A stretch of DNA of 36,259 nt, from NCBI RefSeq assembly GCF_018403665.1, contig NZ_BOVJ01000143.1, forward strand, positions 1 to 36,259. Direction: 5' to 3'. The notes beneath the pieces are model-generated. The model was given only the letters and a program-made list of their open reading frames with translations, did no database searches and was not told the DNA's origin. This document shows, in pieces, positions 18,657 through 28,764 of this stretch (the first letter of the stretch is position 1; each line of letters starts with the position of its first letter). The translations under genes and the position numbers were made by a program. The DNA is from Paenibacillus cisolokensis. GTDB taxonomy: Bacteria; Bacillota; Bacilli; Paenibacillales; Paenibacillaceae.

Positions 18657-19546
18657 CTAACCTTTGACCGCGCCGGCGACCATCCCTTTCGTAATCCGTT
18701 CGGCGAGCAGGAAATAGATGAGAATGACCGGCGCCGCGCCAAGGACGAGGTAGGCGCCGATCGCGCCGTAATTGGCGGAATACTGGCTGACGAAGCTGTA
18801 AACGCCGAACGGCAGCGTCTTCAGCCGTTCCGCCGAAACGAAGGTGGCCGCAAGAATATATTCGTTCCAGATGTTGATAAAGGTCAAGATGCAAACGGTC
18901 ATGAGCGGCGGCACCGAGATCGGCAATATGATGCTGCGGAAGATGCGGAACACTCCCGCTCCGTCCACTACCGCCGACTCCTCGATTTCGTGCGGGATCG
19001 TGCGCATGAATCCGCTCAGAATAAATACGGAAATCGGCATCTGGAACGCGATGTAAGGCAAAATGAGCGACAGATGCGTATTCAAAATGCCCGCATGTTT
19101 AAATACGACCATCAGCGGCAGCAGCGTCGCCTGCATCGGGATCATCATGCCGACGAGAAAAACGAGCATGACGAGCTGTCCGCCCTTCCAGCGGAAACGC
19201 GTAATCGCAAATGCGGCTAGCGAACTCAGCAGAATGACGCCGGCCATCGTCAGCGATGTCACAAGCAGGCTGTTGCCCAGATAGCGAAAATAGTTGCCGG
19301 CCTCGATCGCGTCCGCGAAATTGCTCCACTGCGCCGCAGACGGCAAGGAGAAGAAGCTGCCGGACAATATTTCCTCATTCGTCTTGAGCGAGTAGGCAAA
19401 CAGCCACAGAAGCGGATACAGCTGCGTCACGAGCAGGACGGCCAGCAGCAGCAGCACCAGCCCTTTTGAACAGGGTAAAAAAAGCCGCGGGCGGTCCGCA
19501 TCCGGCGTGCGGTTCCGGTACCGGCTGCGGTTGCGGTCTGACGCAT
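18657..19546 (-). CDS. carbohydrate ABC transporter permease (MalG/CUT1 type), one-base frame break
   Basis: This is a multi-helix permease with the EAA-loop signature EESAVVDGAGVFRIF followed by ILPISVPPL, which contacts the ATPase. The raw frame has no good start before 19457, in the middle of the first membrane helix. An ATG at 19546 with GGAGGGGG upstream reads in, but shifts frame at the A7 run at 19477-19483. One extra base there joins the two into a 296-aa protein of normal size. No ABC ATPase gene is nearby, so a shared MsmX-type ATPase is likely. It follows the first permease with 21 bases between. Confidence 0.85.
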
Positions 19547-19567
19547 GGTCCCCCTCCTCTCTCTGCT

Positions 19568-20461
19568 TCAGGAATATCGTTTATCCAGCTTGCCGAACAG
19601 AAAATTGATCGCCAGCGTCGCGACAAGGCAAAGCCCGACAAGAAACACCGCGATCGCGCTGCCGTAGCCGTACTTCATGGACAGGAACGACATGTTGTAC
19701 ATATGGGTGGAAATGACGTCCGTCGCATGTGCCGGACCGCCGCCCGTCATGACCATGATCAGGTCGAACGACTGCAGCGAGCCGATGAAGGCCAGCACCA
19801 TCGAAATTTTGAAAATCGGCACGATCAGCGGCAGCGTAATGTAGCGGTCCGCCTTCAAGCCTTCGGCGCCGTCGATTCTGGCCGCTTCGTATATATCGGC
19901 CGGAATGTTGCGGATGCCGGTAAACTGGATCAGCACATGATAGCCGATATACTGCCACAGCGCGACAAAATAAATCGCGTAGATCGCCACGTCCGGATCG
20001 GTCAGCCATGCCCTTGTCAGGTCGCCCGCCCCGATCGCCGTCAGCAGCTGATTGAGCATGCCGCCGAGCGAAGTCGGGTTATAAATCGTTTTCCAAAGCT
20101 GTCCGATGATGACGACCGACAGAATGACCGGCAAAAAATAGCTGGATACGAGAAAGTTCGGCCTGCGGATGAAACGATTGAGCAAAATGGCTACGAACAG
20201 GGCGAACGGCAGCTGCAAGCCCATCGATAATACGGCCAGTACGAGCGTCCGGCGGACGGACGGCCAAAACACCGGATCGGCCGTAAACAGCCGGATATAG
20301 TTGTCGATTCCGACAAATCGGGATTCGCCGATCCCGTTCCAGTCCAGAAGGCTGCTGTATACGGACACCAGCACCGGAACGAACACGAGGCCGGCATAGA
20401 AAATGAGGCACGGCAGCACAAAAGCGGCAATCGTCCAGCGGGACACCTTCAGCACGTTCAA
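19568..20461 (-). CDS. carbohydrate ABC transporter permease (MalF/CUT1 type)
   Basis: This is an inner-membrane permease with about six helices, beginning with AAFVLPCLIFYAGLVFVPVLV. The EAA loop is EAARIDGAEGLKADRYI followed by LPLIVPIF. I choose the TTG at 20461, which has a strong GGAAGGAGG nine bases upstream and gives 297 aa, the usual size. A longer frame from TTG at 20515 is open but less well supported. It lies between the binding protein and the second permease in one operon. Confidence 0.9.
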   Translation of the reverse strand: MNVLKVSRWTIAAFVLPCLIFYAGLVFVPVLVSVYSSLLDWNGIGESRFVGIDNYIRLFTADPVFWPSVRRTLVLAVLSMGLQLPFALFVAILLNRFIRRPNFLVSSYFLPVILSVVIIGQLWKTIYNPTSLGGMLNQLLTAIGAGDLTRAWLTDPDVAIYAIYFVALWQYIGYHVLIQFTGIRNIPADIYEAARIDGAEGLKADRYITLPLIVPIFKISMVLAFIGSLQSFDLIMVMTGGGPAHATDVISTHMYNMSFLSMKYGYGSAIAVFLVGLCLVATLAINFLFGKLDKRYS

Positions 20462-20545
20462 CTTCTCCCGCCTCCTTCCCAACGTTCCGATGCGGGCGGG
20501 AAGCGCCTTGCGCAAGCTCCCGCCCCCATCGCTGTTACCCGCCGC

Positions 20546-21883
20546 CTATTTGTTTTGCTCGTAAGCGGTCTGATGCTCTTTGGCCACTGCCGAGGCATCC
20601 GTCTTCTGCACGAACAAGTTTTGAATGCTGGACAAATGCGCTTGCGCCGTGCCGGGATTCATCGTATTGTCGAACGCCAGATCGCCGCCTTTGACGTCTT
20701 CGAACATGGCGAGCACTTCCATGGCCATATCGGAATAGCCGGCCGCTCGGAAATCGCCTTCGACTTTCTGGGCGAGACCGACGGCGCCTTTCAGCTTGAA
20801 CGCTTCCTTCGGGTAATTGAGCATGTAGTAGTTCAGGAAGTCTTTCGTTTCCTCGAGATGCTTGCTGTCTGCCGATATCGCGAACGCGCTGCCCGGAGCC
20901 AGCATAAATTCGTTGACATCGCCTTTGCCGTTCACGGTCGGAAACTTGAAGACGCCGACATTACCGTTCTCGTTGGCCGACGAAGTCTCGATGCCGCCCG
21001 TCGCCCAGCTGCCCATGAAATACATGGCCGCCTGTCCCGTCTTGAACAGGTTCTCGCCGGCGTTGTAGTCGAACGATGTCGCCCCTTCCTGGAAGGCGCC
21101 GGCCTGAATGAGATTCTGGAACGCGTCGACCGCCTCGATGAATGCCGGATCCTCGAACGTTTTCTTTCCGTCAAGCACATCCTGCAGGAAGCCGGGGCCG
21201 CCGTTCGTCCGCAGCAAAATGTTCATGAACAGGAAGGAGCCGGTCCACGTATCTTTCTCGCCGATCGCCATCGGTTGAATGCCCGCATCCTTCAGCTTCT
21301 TCACCACTTCGATCATTTCCTCGAAAGTGGTCGGAACCTCGACGCCGGCCTGCTCGAACAACTTTTTGTTGTAATAGACGAGCGCGATATTGTTGCCGTC
21401 CGGCAGCGCATACAAATTTCCGTCAAACGTATAGTAGTCGAGAATGCCTTCCTGGAACGTATCCTTCAGGCCGTTCTGCTCGACCATGTCGTTCAGCGGC
21501 GCGAACAGCTTCGCATCGACGAACGGCTGCATTTGCGCCGCCGGATTGACAACCGTAATGTCCGGCACTTCCTTGGAAGCGGCCTGGGTTTTCAGCTTGA
21601 GCTTTTGCTGGTCGGTGTTCAATGAATCGAGTTCGATCTTGATGTTCGGATGCTCTTTCTCGTAGTTGTCCACGATCGTGCGGAGCATCTTGTATTTCGG
21701 ATCGGTCTGATCCGGATAAATGTTCTGGAACGTAATCGTAATGTTTTCCTGCTTCGGCTCGGCTCCGCCTTTCGCTGCCTGGCCGCCGCCTTCGCCGCCG
21801 CTGCCGCTGCCGCCTCCGCAAGCCGTCAATCCGACAGCGACAATGCCTGCCATCGCCAGGCCGAGCCATTTCGATTTGCGCAT
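20546..21883 (-). CDS. extracellular sugar-binding lipoprotein of an ABC transporter
   Basis: This 445-aa solute-binding protein (family 1, CUT1) begins with a lipoprotein signal peptide: RKSK, a hydrophobic stretch, then the lipobox LTAC and a Gly/Ser linker. The mature part shows YEKEHPNIKIELD, DGNNIALVYYNK and GQAAMYFMGSWA, common in this family. The ATG at 21883 has GAGGGGG ten bases upstream; the TTG at 21892 would overlap that site. It is the first gene of the operon and should capture an oligosaccharide; the sugar cannot be read from sequence. Confidence 0.92.
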   Translation of the reverse strand: MRKSKWLGLAMAGIVAVGLTACGGGSGSGGEGGGQAAKGGAEPKQENITITFQNIYPDQTDPKYKMLRTIVDNYEKEHPNIKIELDSLNTDQQKLKLKTQAASKEVPDITVVNPAAQMQPFVDAKLFAPLNDMVEQNGLKDTFQEGILDYYTFDGNLYALPDGNNIALVYYNKKLFEQAGVEVPTTFEEMIEVVKKLKDAGIQPMAIGEKDTWTGSFLFMNILLRTNGGPGFLQDVLDGKKTFEDPAFIEAVDAFQNLIQAGAFQEGATSFDYNAGENLFKTGQAAMYFMGSWATGGIETSSANENGNVGVFKFPTVNGKGDVNEFMLAPGSAFAISADSKHLEETKDFLNYYMLNYPKEAFKLKGAVGLAQKVEGDFRAAGYSDMAMEVLAMFEDVKGGDLAFDNTMNPGTAQAHLSSIQNLFVQKTDASAVAKEHQTAYEQNK

Positions 21884-22013
21884 TCGATACAAGCCCCCTC
21901 TGCTGATTTATAATTTCATTATGGTTGTCGGACCATAACGAAACAATGCGGGAAATTAGGGAGTGATGTTGATTTTTTCAGATCGTCGGCGTCTTTTCCT
22001 TGGCGTATTGGGC

Positions 22014-22042
22014 TTGTAGCCTACCGGCAACTATGGTATGAT
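22014..22042 (+). promoter_or_regulatory. sigma-A promoter of rpmB
   Basis: TTGTAG (22014-22019), a 17-nt spacer and TATGAT (22037-22042) precede rpmB by about 100 bases. Good match and spacing; it faces away from the ABC operon. Confidence 0.65.
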
Positions 22043-22142
22043 ATTCGAGTGTGTTTGTTTCAACCCGAAGCCATGCTTTGCAGCCTTGACGGTGCGAACC
22101 GTTTAACGCTCGGCATCGTTTTTTTCGAGGGAGGTGTATGTC

Positions 22143-22331
22143 ATGTCTCGCAAATGTTTCATTACGGGCAAAAGCCCGGGAAAAGGCAACCACGTGTCTC
22201 ACGCCAACAACAAAACGCGCCGCACGTGGGGGGTTAACGTCCAAAAAGTCCGGATCCTCGTCGACGGCAAACCGAAGCGCGTATACATCAGCGCCCGGGC
22301 TCTGAAATCCGGCAAAGTGACTCGCGTATAA
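22143..22331 (+). CDS. rpmB: 50S ribosomal protein L28
   Basis: This complete 62-aa L28 has [47 protein letters not shown] six bases upstream sets the ATG at 22143 over one three codons earlier. The Cys count does not suggest a zinc-binding form. It is the only plus-strand gene in the right-hand part and has its own promoter and terminator. In Bacillus it lies back to back with asp23; here the ABC operon separates them. Confidence 0.96.
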   Translation: MSRKCFITGKSPGKGNHVSHANNKTRRTWGVNVQKVRILVDGKPKRVYISARALKSGKVTRV

Positions 22332-22343
22332 CCGACCGATAGC

Positions 22344-22383
22344 AAAAAGCACCTGGAACATGAACATTCCAGGTGCTTTTTTT
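22344..22383 (+). terminator. intrinsic terminator of rpmB
   Basis: AAAAAGCACCTGGAA (22344-22358) pairs with TTCCAGGTGCTTTTT around an 8-nt loop, and the T-run continues to 22383, 13 bases after the stop codon. The A-rich 5' arm could let it work in the other direction too. Confidence 0.9.
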
Positions 22384-22541
22384 AAGCCGAAACGCCGCTT
22401 CGCCGCCCGATCCGGCGCAAGCCGTTTCGGCGACCCTGCCTCTCCCAAAGACCAATACGGCGGCCGCTCGCAAGCCGGCAGCCGTTAACCCGTAACCAGC
22501 AGCCCGAGTACCCACAATCGTTCGACGGCGGTTGCTTCGAA

Positions 22542-22621
22542 TTAATTTTTTGGAAGGTGTTCAGAATCGCTTTGACGAAACCGCCCAAAAACTTCGGCAG
22601 TTTGATCGTATAAAATTTCAT
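22542..22621 (-). CDS. spoVM: stage V sporulation protein M, one-base frame break
   Basis: The ATG at 22621, preceded by GAGGAGGGATGGAGC, starts MKFYTIKLPKFLGG, the unmistakable beginning of SpoVM. This amphipathic peptide marks the convex forespore membrane and anchors the spore coat. In the raw frame no stop follows TFQK. One extra base in the T6 run at 22546-22551 gives FQKN and a stop, a 26-residue protein, exactly the family length. Its place next to rpmB and rpe is conserved in Bacillus. Confidence 0.9.
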
Positions 22622-22740
22622 GCTCCATCCCTCCTCGAACGCGCTCATCGAAACAGGACCTCTGTTTATGTAACATCCTATGCGGTGCGGGTCCGTCCTA
22701 TTCCATCCGAGAGCGCCCATTCGGCGGGAGGAATAACGGA

Positions 22741-23028
22741 TCAGGCCGGGGGCGGATTTTCCCGAATGTATGCGATCATCGCAATGACAATCGTGGAGCC
22801 GAAATACCAGAAAATCGCAAGCACGATAAACCAGATGCGGGGAGCGAGACGTTCATAGCGGCGAAAAAACCGGATGCCCAGATACAGCGCAAGAAGCGAG
22901 AAAACATACCGCATCAGATTCGCCGTCAAGGCAAACATCGCGAGCAGGCTGCCGCAGACGATGCTGTAAAGGGCAATGTAGGCGAACGTCTTCCATTTGC
23001 TCTCTTCCAATCGGTCGTAGTCCTCCAT
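22741..23028 (-). CDS. small integral membrane protein of unknown function
   Basis: This 95-aa protein has a short charged N-terminus (MEDYDRLEESKWK) and three predicted membrane helices around residues 17-37, 38-58 and 66-86. It starts at the ATG at 23028 with AAGGAG upstream. I do not recognise the family. It occupies the place between rpe and spoVM where Bacillus subtilis has thiN, but shows no thiamine pyrophosphokinase motif. Confidence 0.7.
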   Translation of the reverse strand: MEDYDRLEESKWKTFAYIALYSIVCGSLLAMFALTANLMRYVFSLLALYLGIRFFRRYERLAPRIWFIVLAIFWYFGSTIVIAMIAYIRENPPPA

Positions 23029-23047
23029 CCGCGAATCGTCTCCTTCC

Positions 23048-23692
23048 TTATCGCAGCGCCGCGATCGCAGCCGCCCGGTCCTTCTCGCCGAATACGGCAT
23101 TCCCGGCGACCAGCACGTTCGCCCCGGCCTCCCGTACGAGCGGCGCGGTGTCGGCATTAATGCCGCCGTCGACTTCAATATGAATCCGGTCCAGCCCGCG
23201 TTGCCGCAGGATGGCGGACAGCGAACGGATCTTGTCGAGCGTCTGCGGGATGAACCGCTGTCCGCCGAATCCCGGATTGACCGTCATCACAAGCACGAGA
23301 TCGATGTCGTCCAGCACATGCTCGACCGCGGACAGCGGCGTTGCCGGATTGAGGGCGACGCCTGCCGGCAGCCCGTGCTCGCGGATCAGATGAATGACCC
23401 GGTGAAGATGGACGCACGCTTCCGCATGGACGGTTATCCGGTCGGCGCCGGCCGCCGCGAAGGCCGGAATGTAGCGCTCCGGCTGCTCGATCATCAGATG
23501 GGTGTCGAAGGTCAGCTTCGTGTAGGGGCGCACCGCCTCCACGACGAGCGGACCGAACGTCAAATTCGGCACGAAATGACCGTCCATGACGTCGATGTGG
23601 ATCCAGTCGGCTCCGGCGCGTTCCGCTTCGGCGATTTCCTCGCCCAGACGGGCGAAATCGGCCGACAGGATCGAAGGGGCGATAATGGACAT
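23048..23692 (-). CDS. rpe: ribulose-phosphate 3-epimerase
   Basis: This 214-aa TIM-barrel enzyme interconverts ribulose 5-phosphate and xylulose 5-phosphate in the pentose phosphate pathway. Motifs are SILSADF, the metal-binding [31 protein letters not shown] and EVDGGIN (catalytic Asp). It follows rsgA with two bases between, in the conserved operon. Confidence 0.95.
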   Translation of the reverse strand: MSIIAPSILSADFARLGEEIAEAERAGADWIHIDVMDGHFVPNLTFGPLVVEAVRPYTKLTFDTHLMIEQPERYIPAFAAAGADRITVHAEACVHLHRVIHLIREHGLPAGVALNPATPLSAVEHVLDDIDLVLVMTVNPGFGGQRFIPQTLDKIRSLSAILRQRGLDRIHIEVDGGINADTAPLVREAGANVLVAGNAVFGEKDRAAAIAALR

Positions 23693-23694
23693 GG

Positions 23695-24633
23695 TCAGTA
23701 CCTCCGTTTTTTCTCTTTCATCTCGTTCAAAAACTGCACGTAATGCTCATACCGCGATTCGCTTACCGCCCCTTCCGCTTTGGCGGCCAGAACGGCGCAG
23801 GAAGGCTCGTGGACGTGCGTGCAGCCGCGAAACCTGCATTCGGCCGCAAGCTCCCGCATTTCCGGGAAACAGCGTCCGAGGTCCTCAATCCCGAGTTCCG
23901 CGAAATCGAGCTGGCTGAAGCCGGGCGTATCCGCGACGAACGAGCCGTTTCCGAGCGGTATGAGCTCCACATGCCGCGTCGTATGCTTGCCCCGGCCGAG
24001 CTTCATGCTGATTTCGTTCGTCTCCAGCGAAAGCCCCGGCACCAGGGCGTTGAGCAGCGACGACTTGCCGACGCCGGACTGTCCGGCGAAGACGGACAGG
24101 CGGCCTGTCAGCCGGTCCCGCAGCTCCTCGACGCCTTCGGCCAGGCGGGCGCTCGTGCCGATTACCTCGTAGCCGATCGGCTCGTAAATTTCCCGTACTT
24201 TCCTGGCCGCCTCGCGCGCGGCGTCCGCTTTCTCGCCACTCGCTGCAAGGTCCTGCTTGCTCAGGCAGAGCACCGCCGGAATGCCGGCATGCTCGATATG
24301 CACGAGAAACTTGTCCAGCAACTGCAAATTAAGCGCCGGCTCGAGAACGGAGAACACGAGAACGGCCTGATCGACATTGGCGACCGGCGGACGAATCAGT
24401 TCGGATGTGCGGGGCAGTATTTCGTCCACCGTGCCTTCGCCGTTCTCCGTCACGCTGTAGACGACTTTGTCGCCGACAAGCGGGCTGACGCCCTTCTTCT
24501 TGAAGATGCCCCTTGCGCGGCATTGCAGCAGGGAAGCGGGCGCCGAACCGTTCTCCCGGTCCGGCTGAACGTAATAATAACCGCTTAACGCTTTGACGAT
24601 TCGTCCCGTCATACGGCTCTGTCTGTCTTTCAT
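23695..24633 (-). CDS. rsgA: small ribosomal subunit biogenesis GTPase RsgA
   Basis: This 312-aa circularly permuted GTPase matures the 30S subunit. An N-terminal OB fold is followed by G4 (LSKQDLA), then G1 ([11 protein letters not shown]), then G3 (DTPGF). The C-terminal zinc site is [14 protein letters not shown]. Its ATG at 24633 overlaps the prkC stop (ATGA). The gene lies between prkC and rpe as in Bacillus. Confidence 0.95.
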   Translation of the reverse strand: MKDRQSRMTGRIVKALSGYYYVQPDRENGSAPASLLQCRARGIFKKKGVSPLVGDKVVYSVTENGEGTVDEILPRTSELIRPPVANVDQAVLVFSVLEPALNLQLLDKFLVHIEHAGIPAVLCLSKQDLAASGEKADAAREAARKVREIYEPIGYEVIGTSARLAEGVEELRDRLTGRLSVFAGQSGVGKSSLLNALVPGLSLETNEISMKLGRGKHTTRHVELIPLGNGSFVADTPGFSQLDFAELGIEDLGRCFPEMRELAAECRFRGCTHVHEPSCAVLAAKAEGAVSESRYEHYVQFLNEMKEKKRRY

Positions 24634-26847
24634 GGCTCGCCGTTCTCCCCGTCGCGATTATCCCGCTTGCCTCTGCCCCGGTCTTCGTCTCTGCCGCGCT
24701 CGTCGTCGTCGTCCGTTTCTCCCGTATCCGGCTGCTCGCCGTCAGGCGGCGTCTCGTCCTGGAAGAAGCCGTTTGACATTTCGAATCCGGGAATAAATAC
24801 GGTGCCCGGATGCTCGCCCGAAACCGCCTCATCGTACGTGATCGAGGACGAATCCATAAAGACGCCGTCGCGTTCGATCGTCACGGTCGCTTCCGTATTC
24901 GGAACGAGCACGAGCTTGACCTGGAACGTCTTCGTATTGTTGATTTTTTCGTTCCCCAATCGATATTTTCGCCCCGCGCGTCGGAGTAGACGATGTGAAC
25001 CTCGCTCGTCCCTCCTACTTCGGCGGGACTGATGACGACGTTGTACGTGTACTCGATCGCGTCCTTCGGCGGTCCGGAGCTGACCGTAAGCGTCACTTCG
25101 GCGTTTTTCGTCACTTCGGCGCCCGGAGCGTACGGATACTGCTCCATCACCTCGCCTTTCGGGACGGTGAAGCTCGGTTCGTATACGACCTCGTCTCCGG
25201 TCAGCCGCAGGCCGAGCGCCTGCAGCTGGCTGCGCGCCTGCTCCTCGTTTTGCCCCTCAGATCGGGCATCTTGAACGTAGCCGGCCCTTTGCTGACCGTC
25301 AGCGTGACGTTCGTCTTCTTCGGATCGAACTGCTCGCCGGCCGCCGGCGATTGATTGATCACGGTGCCGGGATTGGTGTCGCTGTGCTCTTCCTGCTTCT
25401 TGATATTCGCCTCAGGCACGCCGAGCGCCCGCAAAGCTTCCACCGCATCGCCGTAAGACGACTCCGCGAAGGACGGCATTTCTTCCATGCGCGGTCCCAA
25501 GCTGACCCACAGCTGGATAAGCGCGCCTTCCTTGACCCGCATGTTCGATTTGGACTGGTCGAACACGATGCCGTTCTCGACGTCGTCCCGATGCTCCTTA
25601 ACGGGCGGCTCCTCAACGCGCAGGCCGGCGTCCTGCAGCATTTTGCGGGCTTCGTCCTCCGTTTGGCCGACGACGTACGGGACTTCCACCTCCGGCACGT
25701 CGAGAATCGCCAGCACGGTGCGAACGCCCCAAAACACGAGCGCGATGATGACGAGCGTCACCGATACGGTCACGACGGGACGCACCCATTTCTTCTTCGG
25801 CTGGGCGGCGGCAGACGGTTCGTCCGGCTCTTCGTCCTGAACGGGCGCAGCGCCCGCAGTGCCCGTGGCTCCCGCGGCGCCCGCAGCGCCTGCGCCTGCC
25901 GGCGTCGGCCGCGCGCCGGACGACGGTTGCGAATCGCGCAGCGCGCCTCCGATGGCCGGCATGATGCGCGTTTCATCCATATCCGCTTCGGCGTCGTTGT
26001 CGAAGACGAGTTTGGGCTCGTTCAGCCGGTCCGGCTGCAGGCACGTTTCCAGATCGCGCAGCATTTCGCCGGCCGACGTGTAGCGCTCGCCGGGATTTTT
26101 GCGCATCGAGCGCAAAATAATATTTTCCACGCTTTGCGGAATGTGCGGGTTGACGACGCGGGGCTCCACGAACGTCTCCTGCAAATGTTTAAGCGCCACG
26201 CTGATCGGGCTTTCCCCGTGGAAGGGCAGCTCGCCTGTCAGCATCTGATACAGTACGACGCCAAGCGAGTACAGGTCCGACTGCTCTCCCGCGCTGACCC
26301 CCTTGGCATGCTCCGGCGAGAAATAGTGCACGGAGCCGACGACCGAACCGGCTTGCGTAATCGTGGCCGACGTCACCGCGCGGGCAATGCCGAAGTCGGT
26401 CACTTTGACCCGGCCGTTCTTGCCGATCAATATGTTGTGCGGCTTGATATCGCGGTGGATGATCTGGTTCTGGTGCGCATGTTCGAGCGCGTCGCAAATT
26501 TGCTGCGCGATACGCACCGCCTCCTCCGTCTGGAGCGGCGCACGTTCCTGGATGATTTCATTGAGATTATGACCTTCGATATATTCCATGACGATATAAT
26601 GGATATCGTCCTGCTGCCCCACATCGTAGATGCTGACGACATTGGGATGCGACAGCGATGCGGCGGACTGCGCTTCGCGGCGGAAACGCCGGATAAACTC
26701 TTCGTCGTGTACGAACTGCGAACGCAATACTTTAACTGCAACACGGCGGTTCAACAAAATGTCGTGCGCCTTGTAGACGAGCGCCATGCCGCCCCCGCCG
26801 ATGCGGGAGATGATTTCGTACCTTCCACCCAAGTCCTGCCCGATCAT
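24630..26847 (-). CDS. prkC: PASTA Ser/Thr protein kinase PrkC, two one-base frame breaks
   Basis: The kinase domain fills residues 1-270: GGGGMALVYKA, VAVKVLR, IIHRDIKPHNILI and VTDFGIAR. After an Ala/Gly-rich cytoplasmic linker comes one membrane helix (VVTVSVTLVIIALVFWG), then three PASTA repeats that bind muropeptides and an acidic tail. The raw frame breaks twice. Adding one base in the TTTT at 25248-25251 restores DLRGKNEEQARSQ in PASTA 3. Adding one in the CCCC at 24954-24957 restores IDWGNEKINNTK. The repaired protein is 739 aa. The ATG at 26847 has GGGAGGGG eight bases upstream. It signals envelope state and is opposed by PrpC, encoded just upstream. Confidence 0.9.
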
Positions 26848-26852
26848 CGCGC

Positions 26853-27605
26853 TCACCCCTCCCGCTCCGTACAGGCATCCTTCAGCAGAATGACCGAAAT
26901 GTTGTCATCCCCTCCGGCTTCCAGCGCCAGCTCGATCAGACGCTCCGCCTGGCCGTCCAGGTCGAGATCTTCGCGGCGCAGCGTGTCCAGCATCTGGCTT
27001 TCGCTGACCATGTTGGTCAGACCGTCGCTGCACAGCAGGATCGCTTCGCCCGGAGCCGTGTCAATCCGGATCACGTCCACCTCGACGTTCGCGTCCGTGC
27101 CGAGCGCGCGCGTCAGCACGTTCCGGCGCGGATGATTGAGCGCTTCTTCGGCGCTGATCTGCCCCGCCTTGGCCAGCTCGTTGACGAGCGTATGGTCTTC
27201 CGTCAGCCGGACAAGGCCATCGGCGGTCAGTTTGTACGCGCGGCTGTCGCCGATATGGCCGATCACGGCGCCGTTCCGCTTCAACAGCGCGGCGACGACC
27301 GTCGTTCCCATATTATGATACTGCTCGTTGCGGGAAGCCATCTCGTAGACGATCGCATTGGCCCGCAGAATGGCCTGCCGCATATGATCGGCCGCTTCCT
27401 CGTCGGTAAGGTCTCCTTCCAACTGCTGCATCGCTTCCCGGAAAGCGTCAACCGTCATCTGGCTGGCCACATCGCCCGCGCGGTGTCCGCCCATCCCGTC
27501 CGCGACGATGGCGACCGTCAAGCCTCCGGCCGTCTCCCCCACCCAGCTGCGGTCTTCGTTCACGAGCCGAATCCGCCCGGTATCGCTTCGATTTGCCGTC
27601 CTCAA
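26853..27605 (-). CDS. prpC: PP2C-type protein phosphatase, partner of PrkC
   Basis: This 250-aa PP2C phosphatase has the metal-binding motifs VADGMGGH, LLCSDGLTN and GGDDNIS. It removes phosphate from PrkC and its targets. The start is TTG at 27605, read as LRTANRSDTG, with GAGGTGAT upstream. It is separated from prkC by five bases and preceded closely by rlmN. Confidence 0.94.
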   Translation of the reverse strand: MRTANRSDTGRIRLVNEDRSWVGETAGGLTVAIVADGMGGHRAGDVASQMTVDAFREAMQQLEGDLTDEEAADHMRQAILRANAIVYEMASRNEQYHNMGTTVVAALLKRNGAVIGHIGDSRAYKLTADGLVRLTEDHTLVNELAKAGQISAEEALNHPRRNVLTRALGTDANVEVDVIRIDTAPGEAILLCSDGLTNMVSESQMLDTLRREDLDLDGQAERLIELALEAGGDDNISVILLKDACTEREG

Positions 27606-27611
27606 TTCCGA

Positions 27612-28658
27612 TCACCTCGCCATAGAATCCATATGCTTCGCCCGCAATTGCCCGCAGGCGGCCGCGATGTCATGACCTTGCTCCCTTCGGATCGTCGCGT
27701 TGATGCCGTTGCGGACCAAAATGCGGTGAAATTCGAATATATCGTCGCGGGACGTTCGCACGTATTTGCGCTCCGGCACATGGTTGACCGGGATCAGGTT
27801 AACGTGGCAAAGCATCCCTTTCAGCACTTCGGCCAGCTGCTGCGCATGTTCGGGGCGATCGTTCACGTTGCCGATCAGCGCGTATTCGAACGTAATGCGC
27901 CGCCCCGTCTTCTCCAGATAGTACCGGCAAGCTTCCATCACATCCGCGAACGGATAGCGGCGGTTGACGGGCATCAGCTTCGAGCGGAGCTCGTCGTTCG
28001 GGGCGTGGATCGAGATGGCCAGATTGATCTGGGTGTCTTCGTCCGCGAAACGGTAAATGTTCGGCACGATGCCGCTTGTCGATACCGTAATATGCCGCTG
28101 CCCGATGTTCAACCCTTTCTCATGGATCATAATGCGCAGAAACGTCATCGTCTCTTCGTAATTTTCGAACGGCTCGCCCGAGCCCATAATGACGATGCTC
28201 GATACCCGCTCGCCGATGCGATCCAGCATCTTCTGGGCGGTGACGACCTGGGCGACGATTTCGCCGGCCGTAAGATTCCGCTTCAGACCGCCGAGCGTCG
28301 AAGCGCAGAACGTACAGCCGATGCGGCAGCCGACCTGCGTCGTCACGCAGACGCTGTTGCCGTAGTTATGCCGCATGATGACCGTCTCGATCGCATGGTT
28401 GTCGTGCAGACCGAACAGAAACTTGACGGTGCCGTCCTTGGACTCCAGCCGGGTAATCTCATGCAGCGCGGCAAAACGGAACTGGTCGTCCAGCTTTTCG
28501 CGCAAGCCCTTCGGCAAATTGGTCATATCTTCGAATCGCTCGACCCGCTTCGCGTAAAGCCAGTCGAACAGCTGGTCGGCGCGGAACGCCGGCTCGCCGT
28601 TCTCCTTCATCCAGTCTCGAAGCCGTTCCAGCGTATAGTCGTAAATGATCGGTTTCAT
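27612..28658 (-). CDS. rlmN: 23S rRNA (adenine-C2)-methyltransferase RlmN
   Basis: RlmN is a radical-SAM enzyme that methylates A2503 of 23S rRNA and some tRNAs. The iron-sulfur motif is [17 protein letters not shown] binds SAM; the C-terminal [11 protein letters not shown] and a late Cys complete the family pattern. At 348 aa it is full length and intact. An upstream hairpin separates it from rsmB. Confidence 0.96.
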   Translation of the reverse strand: MKPIIYDYTLERLRDWMKENGEPAFRADQLFDWLYAKRVERFEDMTNLPKGLREKLDDQFRFAALHEITRLESKDGTVKFLFGLHDNHAIETVIMRHNYGNSVCVTTQVGCRIGCTFCASTLGGLKRNLTAGEIVAQVVTAQKMLDRIGERVSSIVIMGSGEPFENYEETMTFLRIMIHEKGLNIGQRHITVSTSGIVPNIYRFADEDTQINLAISIHAPNDELRSKLMPVNRRYPFADVMEACRYYLEKTGRRITFEYALIGNVNDRPEHAQQLAEVLKGMLCHVNLIPVNHVPERKYVRTSRDDIFEFHRILVRNGINATIRREQGHDIAAACGQLRAKHMDSMAR

Positions 28659-28715
28659 CTTATCACACCTGTTGGATTTGTAAGGCGGCGGAGCCGCTAT
28701 CGATTCATTTTACCA

Positions 28716-28760
28716 CAAACGCCCATGACAGACCACTTTGCGGATTGTCACGGGCGTTTG
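28716..28760. other. 15-bp hairpin between rsmB and rlmN
   Basis: The arms at 28716-28730 and 28746-28760 (CAAACGCCC / GGGCGTTTG ends) pair over 15 bp with one wobble around a 15-nt loop, just after the rsmB stop. No T-run follows on the minus strand, so it may be a processing or attenuation structure rather than a full terminator. Confidence 0.5.
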
Positions 28761-28764
28761 CTGG

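Noticed and set aside
22386..22431. Possible hairpin (GCCGAAACG / CGTTTCGGC) between rpmB and spoVM
   Set aside because: Only 9 bp with a long loop and no T-run in the spoVM direction.
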